From: Bacteroidota bacterium
Lineage (GTDB): Bacteria; Bacteroidota; Bacteroidia; Cytophagales; Cyclobacteriaceae
DNA: 18,409 nucleotides
Direction of reading: 5' to 3'
Assembly (NCBI GenBank): GCA_023431285.1
Contig: JAEYXN010000229.1
Location: 1-18,409 of the forward strand
Of this stretch, positions 7,491 through 15,062 are shown piece by piece. A model generated the notes under the pieces. The model searched no databases, was not told the DNA's origin, and saw nothing but the letters and a program-made list of their open reading frames with translations. Position 1 is the first letter of the stretch, and every line of letters starts with the position of its first letter. The translations under genes and the position numbers were made by a program.

Positions 7491-9707
7491 CTAGTTCAGT
7501 TTGATAGTGGGATCTTTCAGTTTGATTTCACCTGGCTTGAATTCGGGATGACCTGTTTGCCAGAAGGCGAATGCAAGTATGTCGGCCAATGACTCGAATT
7601 GTTTTGATTTCGTATTTCCAAGCCCGTGGCCGGCATCAAAGTCCGTGAAAAAGATGATCGGCTTATCAGACGTATTGGCTGCTGTAAGGCGTGCTGCGAA
7701 TTTTCCGGGTTGCCATGCGATCACTCGTGGATCATTCATACCTCCCGTGATAAGGGCTGCAGGATATTTTTCTCCATCTTTAATATCCAGATAAGCATCC
7801 ATCTCTAAGAGGGCAAGAAATTCGAGGGAATCTTTTACTGTTCCAAACTCCGGGATATTTATAGGACCATTTGGTTCGTATTCGCCTCTCAGTGGGTTCA
7901 TACATCCTACCTCAGGAATCACAGCTGCGAAAAGATCCGGGCGTTCCGTCATCGCTTTACCAACAAGAATTCCTCCGGCACTTGCTCCGTTGAGTACGAT
8001 CTTTCCTGGTCCTGCGTACTTATTATTAAGAAGAAATTCAGCGGTAGCGATGACGTCTTTCCATGTATTACGTTTAGTGGTTTTCTGTCCGGCTTTGTGC
8101 CATTCATTCCCGAGCTCGCCACCACCTCGCACATGCGCGACGGCAAACACAGCTCCATTTTCCGTCCACAAAAGCATCGCCGGATCAAAGTAGGGACTAT
8201 ATGAGTATCCGTACGATCCATACCCGGTAAGGAAGACCGGTGCGGTTCCATCCCGCTTGAGACCTTTTTTGTAAATAAGAGACAACGGGACCTCTACTCC
8301 ATCATGGGATCTGACCATCAACTCCTCAACGACCAGGTCAGCATACTCAGGATACTCAGCCTGACTTGATAACATTTCGAGTTTAAATTCTTTCGTCGTC
8401 GGTAAATACCTATAGTTTTTGGACGGCGTTATCCATCCGCTCATTCCTACCCATACATCAGCGAAACGGAAACCTTTTGATGACGGGAAGACCGAACCGG
8501 CCGCGATAGGTAATTGAATTTCCGTGGTACTTTCACCATTCAATGAAGTCTGGAATAACCTTGCCGTTACGCCGTTCTTTGTAGTGGCATAGAAAAGCGA
8601 CTCACTGGTGACGACAAAATCGCTAATGGGTTCATCACGGTGTTCAGGCACAATTAACGTGGCTCTTTTTAGATCAGGATCTTTCACGGGCACACGAATA
8701 ATCTTGTAACGTGGAGCGTCTTTTGGGGTGAAAGCATAAATGTATTGGTCGGTGGCGGTGAAACTGTGGACCTCATCATCCAACGCAAAAAGTTTTTTCC
8801 ATGATATTTTCGTTTTGTTAAGGTCATTAGCCGGTGCATACCACACCTTCATTCTTCGATCCACAGAGTTTGCAGACAGAAACATAAATCCTGCATGAGA
8901 ATCGTAGTCGATCATCGGAAGCTCGTCTTCTCTGATATCAAGCTCAGGATTAGTTGCCCGCGACAGGATCTCTTTATCGATAGCAGGGTCGGTGCCAACG
9001 CTATGTAGGAATACTTTACTGTTTTTTTCTCTGTCGATGTCGTGCAGGTCCGCAGTGTTGAGTCGGTTGAATAAAAACGAGTTATTGTCAGGAAGCCATG
9101 AACAGCCCGAAATCCATAAGCGATCTATCTTTTCCGGAAAGGCTTTCCTGCTTGCGACGTCGAGGATTATGATGGTAGAATTTTCAGAGCCGTTGGGGGC
9201 TACCTGAATGGCAATTTTGGATCCATCAGGAGAAGGGAAATGTTCATTGATGACATACTTTTCCTCACCCGTTCCGTCGAAAGTTTCCGGATCAAAAAGA
9301 AGGGCCTCATCACCATTGAATCCATCGCGAAAAAATAATTTCCCCGTCTCATCATCCGGGGTTTGCTTCAGATAGAAATAGCGGTCATTGTCTGTGATCG
9401 AAAGGTCGAATACTCTCGTGGATTGGCGTGTGTCGAATTCTTTCATTTTGTCAATCAGCCCCTCTCTTCCTTTGATTGCATCGAGGATCGCGCGGGATCG
9501 TTCGGAATGACTGCGGTACCATTTTTCTACCTCGGGATCTTTCAGGTTTTCGAGGTACCGATAAGGATCGTCGATCTGTTTACCGAAAATTGTTTCCGAA
9601 ACAATTATTGCTGTTGTCTCCGGGGCGGGTGGGAGTGCAGACTCTTTTTTGGATTCAGTGGTGCAGGCGGTTAGAGCCAGGCACACAATTGCAGTAACTT
9701 TTTTCAT
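7491..9707 (-). CDS. Prolyl oligopeptidase family serine peptidase (S9A), lipoprotein
   Basis: A 738-residue enzyme that would cleave short peptides after proline. The start at 9707 gives a clean lipoprotein signal, MKKVTAIVCLALTAC, with lipobox LTAC and lipidated Cys15; an ATG at 9749 adds 14 residues before the signal and is less likely. Residues about 30-460 carry the N-terminal segment (DDPYRYLENLKDPEVEKWY, typical of S9A) and a seven-bladed propeller. The C-terminal alpha/beta-hydrolase domain has HVRGGGELGNEWHKAG, then the nucleophile Ser576 in GASAGG, Asp659 in GGMNDPRV and His695 in DAGHG, so the catalytic triad is complete. The length fits the family. The lipid anchor suggests a membrane-bound periplasmic enzyme. 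The gene ends just before the decayed DUF6624 gene, with no clear terminator between. Confidence 0.95.
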   Translation of the reverse strand: MKKVTAIVCLALTACTTESKKESALPPAPETTAIIVSETIFGKQIDDPYRYLENLKDPEVEKWYRSHSERSRAILDAIKGREGLIDKMKEFDTRQSTRVFDLSITDNDRYFYLKQTPDDETGKLFFRDGFNGDEALLFDPETFDGTGEEKYVINEHFPSPDGSKIAIQVAPNGSENSTIIILDVASRKAFPEKIDRLWISGCSWLPDNNSFLFNRLNTADLHDIDREKNSKVFLHSVGTDPAIDKEILSRATNPELDIREDELPMIDYDSHAGFMFLSANSVDRRMKVWYAPANDLNKTKISWKKLFALDDEVHSFTATDQYIYAFTPKDAPRYKIIRVPVKDPDLKRATLIVPEHRDEPISDFVVTSESLFYATTKNGVTARLFQTSLNGESTTEIQLPIAAGSVFPSSKGFRFADVWVGMSGWITPSKNYRYLPTTKEFKLEMLSSQAEYPEYADLVVEELMVRSHDGVEVPLSLIYKKGLKRDGTAPVFLTGYGSYGYSYSPYFDPAMLLWTENGAVFAVAHVRGGGELGNEWHKAGQKTTKRNTWKDVIATAEFLLNNKYAGPGKIVLNGASAGGILVGKAMTERPDLFAAVIPEVGCMNPLRGEYEPNGPINIPEFGTVKDSLEFLALLEMDAYLDIKDGEKYPAALITGGMNDPRVIAWQPGKFAARLTAANTSDKPIIFFTDFDAGHGLGNTKSKQFESLADILAFAFWQTGHPEFKPGEIKLKDPTIKLN

Positions 9708-9759
9708 ATTGATCGGCCAGGATTTTGAATGTATAAGTTTCTCATTCATCCTGCAAGGG

Positions 9760-9790
9760 GAGCCGGCCTGGTGAGGTCCAATTCCGGCTC
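9760..9790. repeat. 7-bp inverted repeat upstream of the peptidase gene
   Basis: GAGCCGG (9760-9766) and CCGGCTC (9784-9790) are perfect inverted copies with a 17-base loop. They sit about 55-85 bases upstream of the peptidase start, inside the probable leader of its mRNA. No U-run follows on either strand, so this is not a standard terminator. The role is unknown. Confidence 0.35.
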
Positions 9791-9798
9791 TTCAACTG

Positions 9799-9826
9799 AC
9801 ATTACTTCACAATATAAGAGTAATGT
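9799..9826. repeat. 8-bp inverted repeat overlapping the putative peptidase promoter
   Basis: ACATTACT (9799-9806) and AGTAATGT (9819-9826) are perfect inverted copies separated by 12 bases. The loop holds the candidate -7 element of the minus-strand promoter (9809-9816), so a dimeric regulator bound here would block it. It could also be a weak hairpin at the end of the upstream minus-strand gene, which stops at 9870. Confidence 0.4.
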
Positions 9827-9837
9827 GGAGTATCAAA
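9809..9837 (-). promoter_or_regulatory. Possible Bacteroidota promoter for the peptidase gene
   Basis: On the minus strand TTTG (9837-9834) is followed after 17 bases by TATATTGT (9816-9809), which matches the TA..TT core of TAnnTTTG but has GT instead of TG at the end. Transcription would start near 9802 and give a leader of about 95 bases. The match is imperfect and the site is offered as a candidate only. Confidence 0.3.
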
Positions 9838-9869
9838 TCAAAAAGGAAGGGCGAAGAATCACGAGTTGA

Positions 9870-11060
9870 TTACTGCAAACGCGAAACCGCCATGTTATAA
9901 AAGAAAGATCCCGGTTTTCGGAAGGGTTTGAGAAACTCTTTGTTTACAGATTCCTCCTTCAATTCCGGCGCGGGTATCAGGTAGATATCGTCCGGGCTAT
10001 CCGGAGGTCCGCCAATTCCGATGACATAATACACATCAGCGCTCGCCGCATTTCGGGTAAGCACCTCCGGGGGGAATAATTTAATATCCGAACCTGCGTC
10101 TTCGCGATAAGCGTAATAAACCGTCAGCGGATTTTCTGAATCTACTGTGTTGAACAGCAATTTGCGTTCGTTGTTCACCTTAGGCGTCAGCATTTGACCT
10201 GTTGTTTCTTCTGAAGTCCGCAGCGTAAAGAACACCGGATCGAACAGTTTCAAAAGGTAATCGCGGAAGGAATTATGTTTAAGATTATTCTCGATCACCT
10301 GGTACGCTTCGTTGGGCATCTTCGGCTCGTGGACTACCACGAACTCTTCTTCAAGCATTTGTAAATCGTGTTCTTCCTGACGGGCTTTTTCTTTTTTCAC
10401 AGCTACGCGGTCGAGCATAATGACAAAGATTCCGACGCCAAGTAGAGCAATCACCATGTAGATATGGATGTTCCCATAGGACACGGACTTTGTGTTTTCT
10501 TTGATGGTATTCGTTGGACTGACGGAAACTTCAGACAGCAAATGATTGGAAGAAGGGTTGCCTGTAGAAACAATTCCTACTTCAAGCGCTTCTCCAATTT
10601 CTGGTTTGTATCCATATTGGCTATCTGTTCGCGGATCGCTCTCACCGATAATCCAGTATCCCTGATTTCTCACCCCGACCAGCAAATACATTGGCGATGC
10701 TTCCCACTCACCGTTTCGAAACACTTCGCGGGTAAATTCGCATTTTACCACACCATTCTTATGGAGGGTATACCGTATATCCTTGGATATCTTTTGTTTG
10801 TATGCAGGGTTTCGGACGAAGAGAAGCTTTTTCAAAAGAGTAGCCTTGGCCTGACTCACATGTTCCGCGTAATAAACCAGTTGGCTATCAAAAAGATTTG
10901 GGAAAGCATCCGGATTCACTTTATTATGCGCCTCGTCCCATTTCTGGATAAGCGCCTCAACCTTTTCCGTATGTACTGTTAACTGCTGCCCGTTTAAATG
11001 GACGCAGAAGAACAAAGCAGGGATGAGAAGAATGGCGAATCGGCGAGTCGTTGTTTTCAC
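9870..11060 (-). CDS. Hypothetical membrane-anchored protein with NTF2-like domain
   Basis: A 396-residue protein starting at a GTG codon (11060), the only start that keeps the signal peptide (residues 1-25, ending LNGQQ). Residues about 31-141 look like an NTF2/SnoaL-type cone: VEALIQKWDEAHNKVNPDAF, then a YYAEHVSQAKATLLKKLL helix, then strands VVKCEFTREVF and YLLVGVRNQGYWIIGESD. A linker rich in Ser/Thr/Asn follows (165-195), then one membrane span at 199-216 (IYMVIALLGVGIFVIML) with a Lys/Arg cluster after it. A C-terminal domain of about 180 residues (220-396) would lie in the cytoplasm if the N-terminus is exported. I do not recognise that domain; it ends with YYVIGIGGPPDSPDDIYLIP and a helix. 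The architecture (periplasmic NTF2-like domain, span, cytoplasmic domain) could suit signalling or scaffolding, but no function can be assigned. Confidence 0.75.
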   Translation of the reverse strand: MKTTTRRFAILLIPALFFCVHLNGQQLTVHTEKVEALIQKWDEAHNKVNPDAFPNLFDSQLVYYAEHVSQAKATLLKKLLFVRNPAYKQKISKDIRYTLHKNGVVKCEFTREVFRNGEWEASPMYLLVGVRNQGYWIIGESDPRTDSQYGYKPEIGEALEVGIVSTGNPSSNHLLSEVSVSPTNTIKENTKSVSYGNIHIYMVIALLGVGIFVIMLDRVAVKKEKARQEEHDLQMLEEEFVVVHEPKMPNEAYQVIENNLKHNSFRDYLLKLFDPVFFTLRTSEETTGQMLTPKVNNERKLLFNTVDSENPLTVYYAYREDAGSDIKLFPPEVLTRNAASADVYYVIGIGGPPDSPDDIYLIPAPELKEESVNKEFLKPFRKPGSFFYNMAVSRLQ

Positions 11061-11270
11061 AGAGTCAGGATTATGGCAAAGGTTAAGTGCGTAAAATTTT
11101 GTACCCGAACGCGCGGAGGTTAAGATCTGAATACTATGTGAATTTAATGATTTTGTTCACTGTGGAAGCGAGCTGTGGCGTTTTCTATCGGCAGGGGCTC
11201 ACTTCTATCGTCGAAAATGCGAATGGTAAGCAGGAGAGTGAACCTACTTGATTTATTGGTCCGAAACGTC

Positions 11271-11300
11271 AAAAAAAACCAGGGCGCGTAACCCTGGTTT
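11271..11300 (-). terminator. Rho-independent terminator of the dehydrogenase operon
   Basis: AAACCAGGG (11276-11284) and CCCTGGTTT (11292-11300) form a perfect 9-bp stem with a 7-base loop. Read on the minus strand, the stem runs straight into a run of eight T (complement of 11271-11278). It begins 34 bases after the stop codon of the 196-residue gene. Confidence 0.9.
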
Positions 11301-11333
11301 GATGATATTGAATTTGAATCGTTGTTTATCCTA

Positions 11334-11924
11334 CTAATGAACGGACCGCGAACCCGTTAAAGCTCTCTTGTTCCTATTGTATAAGAAGAGAGCGAGTACC
11401 CCGGCCGTGACAGCAACGCCGATCGCGACATTTTTTACCGCTTCCTTTCGGTTGTACTTGAATTCGGCTGTCCAGCCCCGCTCTGCAAAAAAGTTTGGAA
11501 TAATGCCATGTTTCAGATCGTCAACGATTCCTTCCACTACGTCAACGCGGTCGGCGACCAGTAACGTCATCCAGTGCCTGGCATCGGCTTCACTGAATTT
11601 GTATGCAGCTCGTCGGATTGCCCCGCTCAGACCACGCGGGGGCGTCGAAGTTCCAAAGACTGCGGTGCGCACAGGTCTCTCGATCGACTGCATTTTTTCA
11701 ACACTGGGTGGTTGCAACGGAGGGCGTTGATAATGGATCCTTTCGTGGTCCGCACCAGTCCAACGTTTCATGGGATAAGTGGGATCATTTTCCGGATCTG
11801 CGTCAATGCCCCATCCTGGAATATTCTTCACTTCATCAGCAATCTTTCTATCAATGTTTCCTGTCGCGACAGCCGCATATGTCTTGCTGCCTCGCGCGTA
11901 TTTACTTTCTGTTGTTGTGCTCAT
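11334..11924 (-). CDS. Conserved hypothetical membrane protein paired with the zinc dehydrogenase
   Basis: A 196-residue protein of unknown function. Residues 1-55 are hydrophilic and rich in Asp/Asn/Pro (GWGIDADPENDPTYPMKRW). A middle block follows with RPPLQPPSVEKMQSIERP (67-84), AVFGTSTPPRGLSGAIRR (88-105) and HWMTLLVADRVDVVEGIVDD (117-136). The C-terminus has one predicted membrane span at about 164-182 with a basic tail. The GTSTPP-GLSG motif and the ADRV-VVEGI-DDL stretch look strongly constrained, and I believe this family occurs next to similar dehydrogenases in other Bacteroidota, though I cannot check that here. Its ATG lies 11 bases after the dehydrogenase stop and it ends 34 bases before a strong terminator, so it is the second gene of a two-gene transcript. 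A role as a membrane anchor or partner of the dehydrogenase is a guess. Confidence 0.8.
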   Translation of the reverse strand: MSTTTESKYARGSKTYAAVATGNIDRKIADEVKNIPGWGIDADPENDPTYPMKRWTGADHERIHYQRPPLQPPSVEKMQSIERPVRTAVFGTSTPPRGLSGAIRRAAYKFSEADARHWMTLLVADRVDVVEGIVDDLKHGIIPNFFAERGWTAEFKYNRKEAVKNVAIGVAVTAGVLALFLYNRNKRALTGSRSVH

Positions 11925-11935
11925 CGTATTTGTAT

Positions 11936-13087
11936 TTATGCGGCTTTCGGTGGTACGAGTACTGGCTTAATACAATTGTCAAGCTTCTTTGAGAAGATAT
12001 GATATCCTTCGTGCACTTCCTCCAGCGGGATTCTATGAGTGATGATACCTTTTGGATTCAGCACTCCTGAAGTGACGTGATCAATTAATTTTGGAAGGAG
12101 TCGCTTTACGGAAGCCTGATTCGCGCGAATGGTCACACCTTTATTCAGGATACTTCCCATTGGAGCCAGGTTCCACGGCATTCCATAAACTCCCACGATT
12201 GACACGATACCGCCTTTCTTCACAGCGTTCACCGCCCAATGCAACGCAATGGCAGAACCACCCTGTATAAAAAGACGTCCAGTGATGTCATGGAACGGAC
12301 CTCCTACCGCTTCACATCCAACGGCATCGATACATACATCCGCTCCATACCAGTCAGTAGTTCGTTTGAGGAAAACTACCGGGTCATCCATTTCCTTAAA
12401 ATTATAGGCTTCACACATGGAATACTTCTTCGCGAATTCCAGTCTGTAATCCAGATGATCTATGATGATAACGCGTCCGGCGCCGAAGAGCCATGCGCAT
12501 CTCGCGGCCATAATTCCAATTGGGCCCGCACCAAAAACCACGACAGTATCTCCTTTCTTGATGCCACCCATTTCCGCTGCCTGATAGGCGGTGGGAACGA
12601 CATCGGTAAGCAACACAGCATCTTCGATGTCGAGGTTTGCTGGAATCTTCGTTGGGCCCACATCTGCGTACGGTACCCTCACGTATTCAGCCTGTCCTCC
12701 GTCAAATCCGCCTGCCGTGTGGGAGTAACCAAAGATTCCTCCCACCGCGGTGTGTTCCGTATTCGATTCATGACAATTGCCGTAAAGATCCTGCCTGCAA
12801 AACGGACAGATACCACAAGCAATATTGAATGGCACCATGACGTGATCGCCCGGTTTTAGATTTCGGACTTCACTTCCGACTTCCTCTACTACACCTGTGA
12901 ACTCGTGACCGAAAGTCATTCCGACACGTGTATCCGGAACCATTCCGTGATAAAGGTGAAGATCTGAACCGCATATACAAGAACGTGTGACACGAACAAT
13001 AGCATCTTGCGGATGGAGGATCTCCGGTTCGGGCCTGTTTCGATCTGCCCTGATCCTGTACGGACCGCGGAAATTCATTGCAATCAT
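11936..13087 (-). CDS. Zinc-dependent alcohol dehydrogenase (MDR superfamily, formaldehyde dehydrogenase-like)
   Basis: A 383-residue cytoplasmic NAD(P)-dependent oxidoreductase. I take the start at 13087 (MIAMNFRGPYRIR), the normal MDR beginning; an upstream ATG at 13138 adds 17 hydrophobic residues not expected in the family. Seen: catalytic-zinc ligands Cys39 (CICGSD), His61 with Glu62 (FGHEFTG) and Asp162 (LLTDVVPTAY); a structural-zinc site Cys91, Cys94, Cys97 and Cys105 (CGICPFCRQDLYGNC); and a Rossmann motif GAGPIG at 186-191. The Asp in the catalytic site and the overall length put it with the glutathione-independent formaldehyde dehydrogenase-like branch rather than classical yeast-type ADH. 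The substrate is not known. It is the first gene of an operon with the 196-residue membrane protein. No exact TAnnTTTG promoter is visible on the minus strand upstream. Confidence 0.92.
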   Translation of the reverse strand: MIAMNFRGPYRIRADRNRPEPEILHPQDAIVRVTRSCICGSDLHLYHGMVPDTRVGMTFGHEFTGVVEEVGSEVRNLKPGDHVMVPFNIACGICPFCRQDLYGNCHESNTEHTAVGGIFGYSHTAGGFDGGQAEYVRVPYADVGPTKIPANLDIEDAVLLTDVVPTAYQAAEMGGIKKGDTVVVFGAGPIGIMAARCAWLFGAGRVIIIDHLDYRLEFAKKYSMCEAYNFKEMDDPVVFLKRTTDWYGADVCIDAVGCEAVGGPFHDITGRLFIQGGSAIALHWAVNAVKKGGIVSIVGVYGMPWNLAPMGSILNKGVTIRANQASVKRLLPKLIDHVTSGVLNPKGIITHRIPLEEVHEGYHIFSKKLDNCIKPVLVPPKAA

Positions 13088-13320
13088 ACTCAGTATTTTT
13101 AATGTGATACTTTTGCTAACTATTAACCCCAAGAGCACTCACGAATTTGGAGCCACGGGTTTGATAGGGAAGGCTGGGATAAAGAATACACGAAATGATT
13201 GGCCGTTCGACAAAATCGGTCGGCGAACGCAACGCTGGACCTACACGCAGGCTAACAACAGAACCAATTCGAAAGAAACAACCGGATGAAGAATCCCCTG
13301 ATGAAGGGAAGAAGAAAAAG

Positions 13321-13395
13321 TGGGACCTACTGGATTCGAACCAGTGACCCCCACGTTGTCGACGTGGTGCTCTAAACCAGCTGAGCTAAGATCCC
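13321..13395 (-). tRNA. tRNA-Val (anticodon GAC)
   Basis: The minus strand folds into a complete 75-base cloverleaf. The acceptor arm is GGGATCT/AGGTCCC (one G-U pair), the D-arm GCTC/GAGC with a GG-containing loop, the anticodon arm CCACG/CGTGG with loop TCGACAA, the variable region GGGTC, and the T-arm ACTGG/CCAGT with loop TTCGAAT. The anticodon at positions 34-36 is GAC, which reads valine codons GUC and GUU. The discriminator is A, as in bacterial tRNA-Val. CCA is not encoded. Position 33 is C, not the near-universal U. Confidence 0.92.
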
Positions 13396-13402
13396 GGGGT
13401 GG

Positions 13403-13432
13403 CAAATATAAAGGAAAAAGGCAGTATTCAAA
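13403..13432 (-). promoter_or_regulatory. Consensus Bacteroidota promoter of the tRNA-Val gene
   Basis: On the minus strand TTTG (13432-13429), an 18-base spacer and TATATTTG (13410-13403) match both consensus elements without a mismatch. Only seven bases separate the -7 element from the first base of the tRNA (13395), so transcription should begin within zero to a few bases of the mature 5' end. Confidence 0.8.
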
Positions 13433-13546
13433 AAACAGCGCCTCGCCTCGCTTTTTACTTCCTGTTAGCCTTGAATTCAGGAATTACCATAGTCAGGACG
13501 GGGCAACGTACAAAAATGCAGCCTCGGGTTTCATATGTGGAAAGGC

Positions 13547-14734
13547 CTATTTCATATAATCAAATGCTTCGAGTGCGTTTCCGTCGAAATCGAAAAACGC
13601 GCAGTTTTCCCATGATGATCCGGTTCCCCAAAGATCTTTCATAGGAACAGAAATCCAGGCGGGCTCCCAGTAAATGAGTGCCTGGCCTCCGCCGTCCTCG
13701 ACCTCCTTAGTCAGAGCAACAAGAAAGTCATGTTGGCCCTTTTTGGTTTTTGGAAATCCGGCGAGGGCAGGTTCGCTGCCGAATTGATTATTGTAGCTGT
13801 CCTTGGCCTCGGTCGTCCACGGATAGGCAGTTTCTGCGATCCAGATATCTTTCTTGAAAGTAGATTTGAATCTTGAAATGTTTTCTGAAATGGCGTTTAG
13901 AGAAACCGTTGTGTGCCAGAGAGGGTAATAAGAAAACGCGACTATGTCAAAATCAGAAACGCCTCCCTGGGATTTGATATTCGTGAACCACCATTCTACA
14001 TTTTTCGGATCTGCGACATGAAGGATAACTTTTGTATTGACAGAGGATGTCGACGCGACTTCACGAACAGCATTAATCCCGGCATTGATTATTTTTCCAA
14101 GGTTCGACCATTGTCCGTTGCAGGCATTCGACTGAGGAAATCCCGGGGGCGCGTCAGTGAAAAACATACCGCAATTGATTTCATTTCCAATCTGAACGTA
14201 TTCAGGGAGCAGACCTTTTCCTTCCAGGTACTGCAGCGTCTTAAGAGTGTAATTGTAGACGGAATCCTCGAGGTCAGTAATTTGCTTCACTCCTTCCCAG
14301 GCAGTGGGGACTTTTTGCTGACCAGGATCCGCCCAGATGTCGGAATAATGGAAATCGAGAAGCACATCCATTCCCTCTTGCTTTGCGCGACGAATAGATC
14401 TCTCTACATCAGCGAGATCATTATAAAGTTGAGTCCCTGATTCGCCATATACTTCCTTTGTCCATTGAGGATTATGCCAGAGTCGTAAGCGAATTATGTC
14501 AGTCCCTTTTTGTTGGAAGATCTCATAGGGATCTGCAGGCGATCCTTCAATCTGGTAAACGCCACCCTTGTCTTCGATGTGATTTACATACGAGAGGTCA
14601 GCCCCAAAAAGTATTTCAGATTCACCAGGGGGATTCGGTGTGACAGGATCGTCATCAGATCCTGAGCACGCCGCCATGGTGAGCAAAAGGAAGCCTAACA
14701 CGAAAAGATTGTTCACTTTATCGATAACAGACAT
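13547..14734 (-). CDS. GH53 endo-beta-1,4-galactanase (arabinogalactan endo-galactosidase), lipoprotein
   Basis: A 395-residue enzyme that cleaves beta-1,4-galactan side chains of pectin. The start at 14734 gives a compact lipoprotein signal (MSVIDKVNNLFVLGF, then LLLTMAAC) with lipidated Cys23 and a Ser/Asp/Pro-rich tether (SGSDDDPVTPNPPG). An ATG at 14788, overlapping the stop of the 65-residue ORF as ATGA, is the alternative and adds 18 polar residues. The single (beta/alpha)8 barrel carries GADLSYVN, TDIIRLRLWHNP, DVLLDFHYSDIWADPGQQ and PTAWEG, all typical of GH53. The acid/base is Glu185 in QIGNEINCG and the nucleophile Glu301 in IWIAETAYPW; a FDIVAFSYYP strand lies between them. The length fits the catalytic domain alone. 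The Ser-Asp-Asp-Asp after the Cys is compatible with a surface-lipoprotein export signal. GalT at the right end of the window could use the released galactose. Confidence 0.95.
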   Translation of the reverse strand: MSVIDKVNNLFVLGFLLLTMAACSGSDDDPVTPNPPGESEILFGADLSYVNHIEDKGGVYQIEGSPADPYEIFQQKGTDIIRLRLWHNPQWTKEVYGESGTQLYNDLADVERSIRRAKQEGMDVLLDFHYSDIWADPGQQKVPTAWEGVKQITDLEDSVYNYTLKTLQYLEGKGLLPEYVQIGNEINCGMFFTDAPPGFPQSNACNGQWSNLGKIINAGINAVREVASTSSVNTKVILHVADPKNVEWWFTNIKSQGGVSDFDIVAFSYYPLWHTTVSLNAISENISRFKSTFKKDIWIAETAYPWTTEAKDSYNNQFGSEPALAGFPKTKKGQHDFLVALTKEVEDGGGQALIYWEPAWISVPMKDLWGTGSSWENCAFFDFDGNALEAFDYMK

Positions 14735-14784
14735 TCTGTTACTTTTTATGTGGGTGGTTCTTATATCTCTGTTGTTCCTGAATC

Positions 14785-14982
14785 TCATTTGAAGATGTTT
14801 TTCTCCGCCACCATCTTTTTATACTCTGGCAGAATCTTCTCGTACGAAGCTTCGTCTGCCTTCTTCAAAGTGTTCATCAGCGACCCGATTCCCGAATCCT
14901 TCAGGCTTACACGTTGTGTCTTTATCTCTTCCATCTTTTTTCGGATCGTGCCTTCAAGTCTTAGAATATCTCTGTCAGTCAT
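14785..14982 (-). CDS. Small hypothetical protein (65 aa) upstream of the galactanase
   Basis: A 65-residue, highly charged, probably all-helical protein (MTDRDILRLEGTIRKKMEEI at the N-terminus, AEKNIFK at the end), with no signal peptide or membrane span and no recognised family. Its stop lies 50 bases before the preferred galactanase start and overlaps the alternative galactanase ATG by the ATGA arrangement, so the two are probably co-transcribed. It is divergent from the MmcQ/YjbR gene. No clear ribosome-binding site is visible, which is normal for the phylum. Coding status is likely but not certain. Confidence 0.55.
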   Translation of the reverse strand: MTDRDILRLEGTIRKKMEEIKTQRVSLKDSGIGSLMNTLKKADEASYEKILPEYKKMVAEKNIFK

Positions 14983-15062
14983 AATACAATGATAAGAAGA
15001 ATGTGGACGTTTTTAGCAGGGGGCGATGCATTTCGTTTTCTGAAAACGGCTTATCTTCCGAT

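Noticed and set aside
12239..12859. A 206-codon plus-strand ORF opposite the zinc dehydrogenase.
   Set aside because: It lies wholly antisense to a well-supported enzyme, has no recognisable motifs and an amino-acid composition typical of a shadow frame.
13108..13115. TACTTTTG on the plus strand, an exact TAnnTTTG match near the dehydrogenase start.
   Set aside because: No -33 element lies within 17-23 bases (the nearest TTG is 27 bases away) and no plus-strand gene follows.
15034..15048. Small hairpin CGTTTT-CTG-AAAACG upstream of the MmcQ/YjbR gene.
   Set aside because: Six weak base pairs with a three-base loop and no following U-run; too easily found by chance.
15003..15062. GTG at 15003 as start of the MmcQ/YjbR gene.
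   Set aside because: The 20 residues it adds do not resemble the family, whose usual N-terminus begins at the ATG at 15063.
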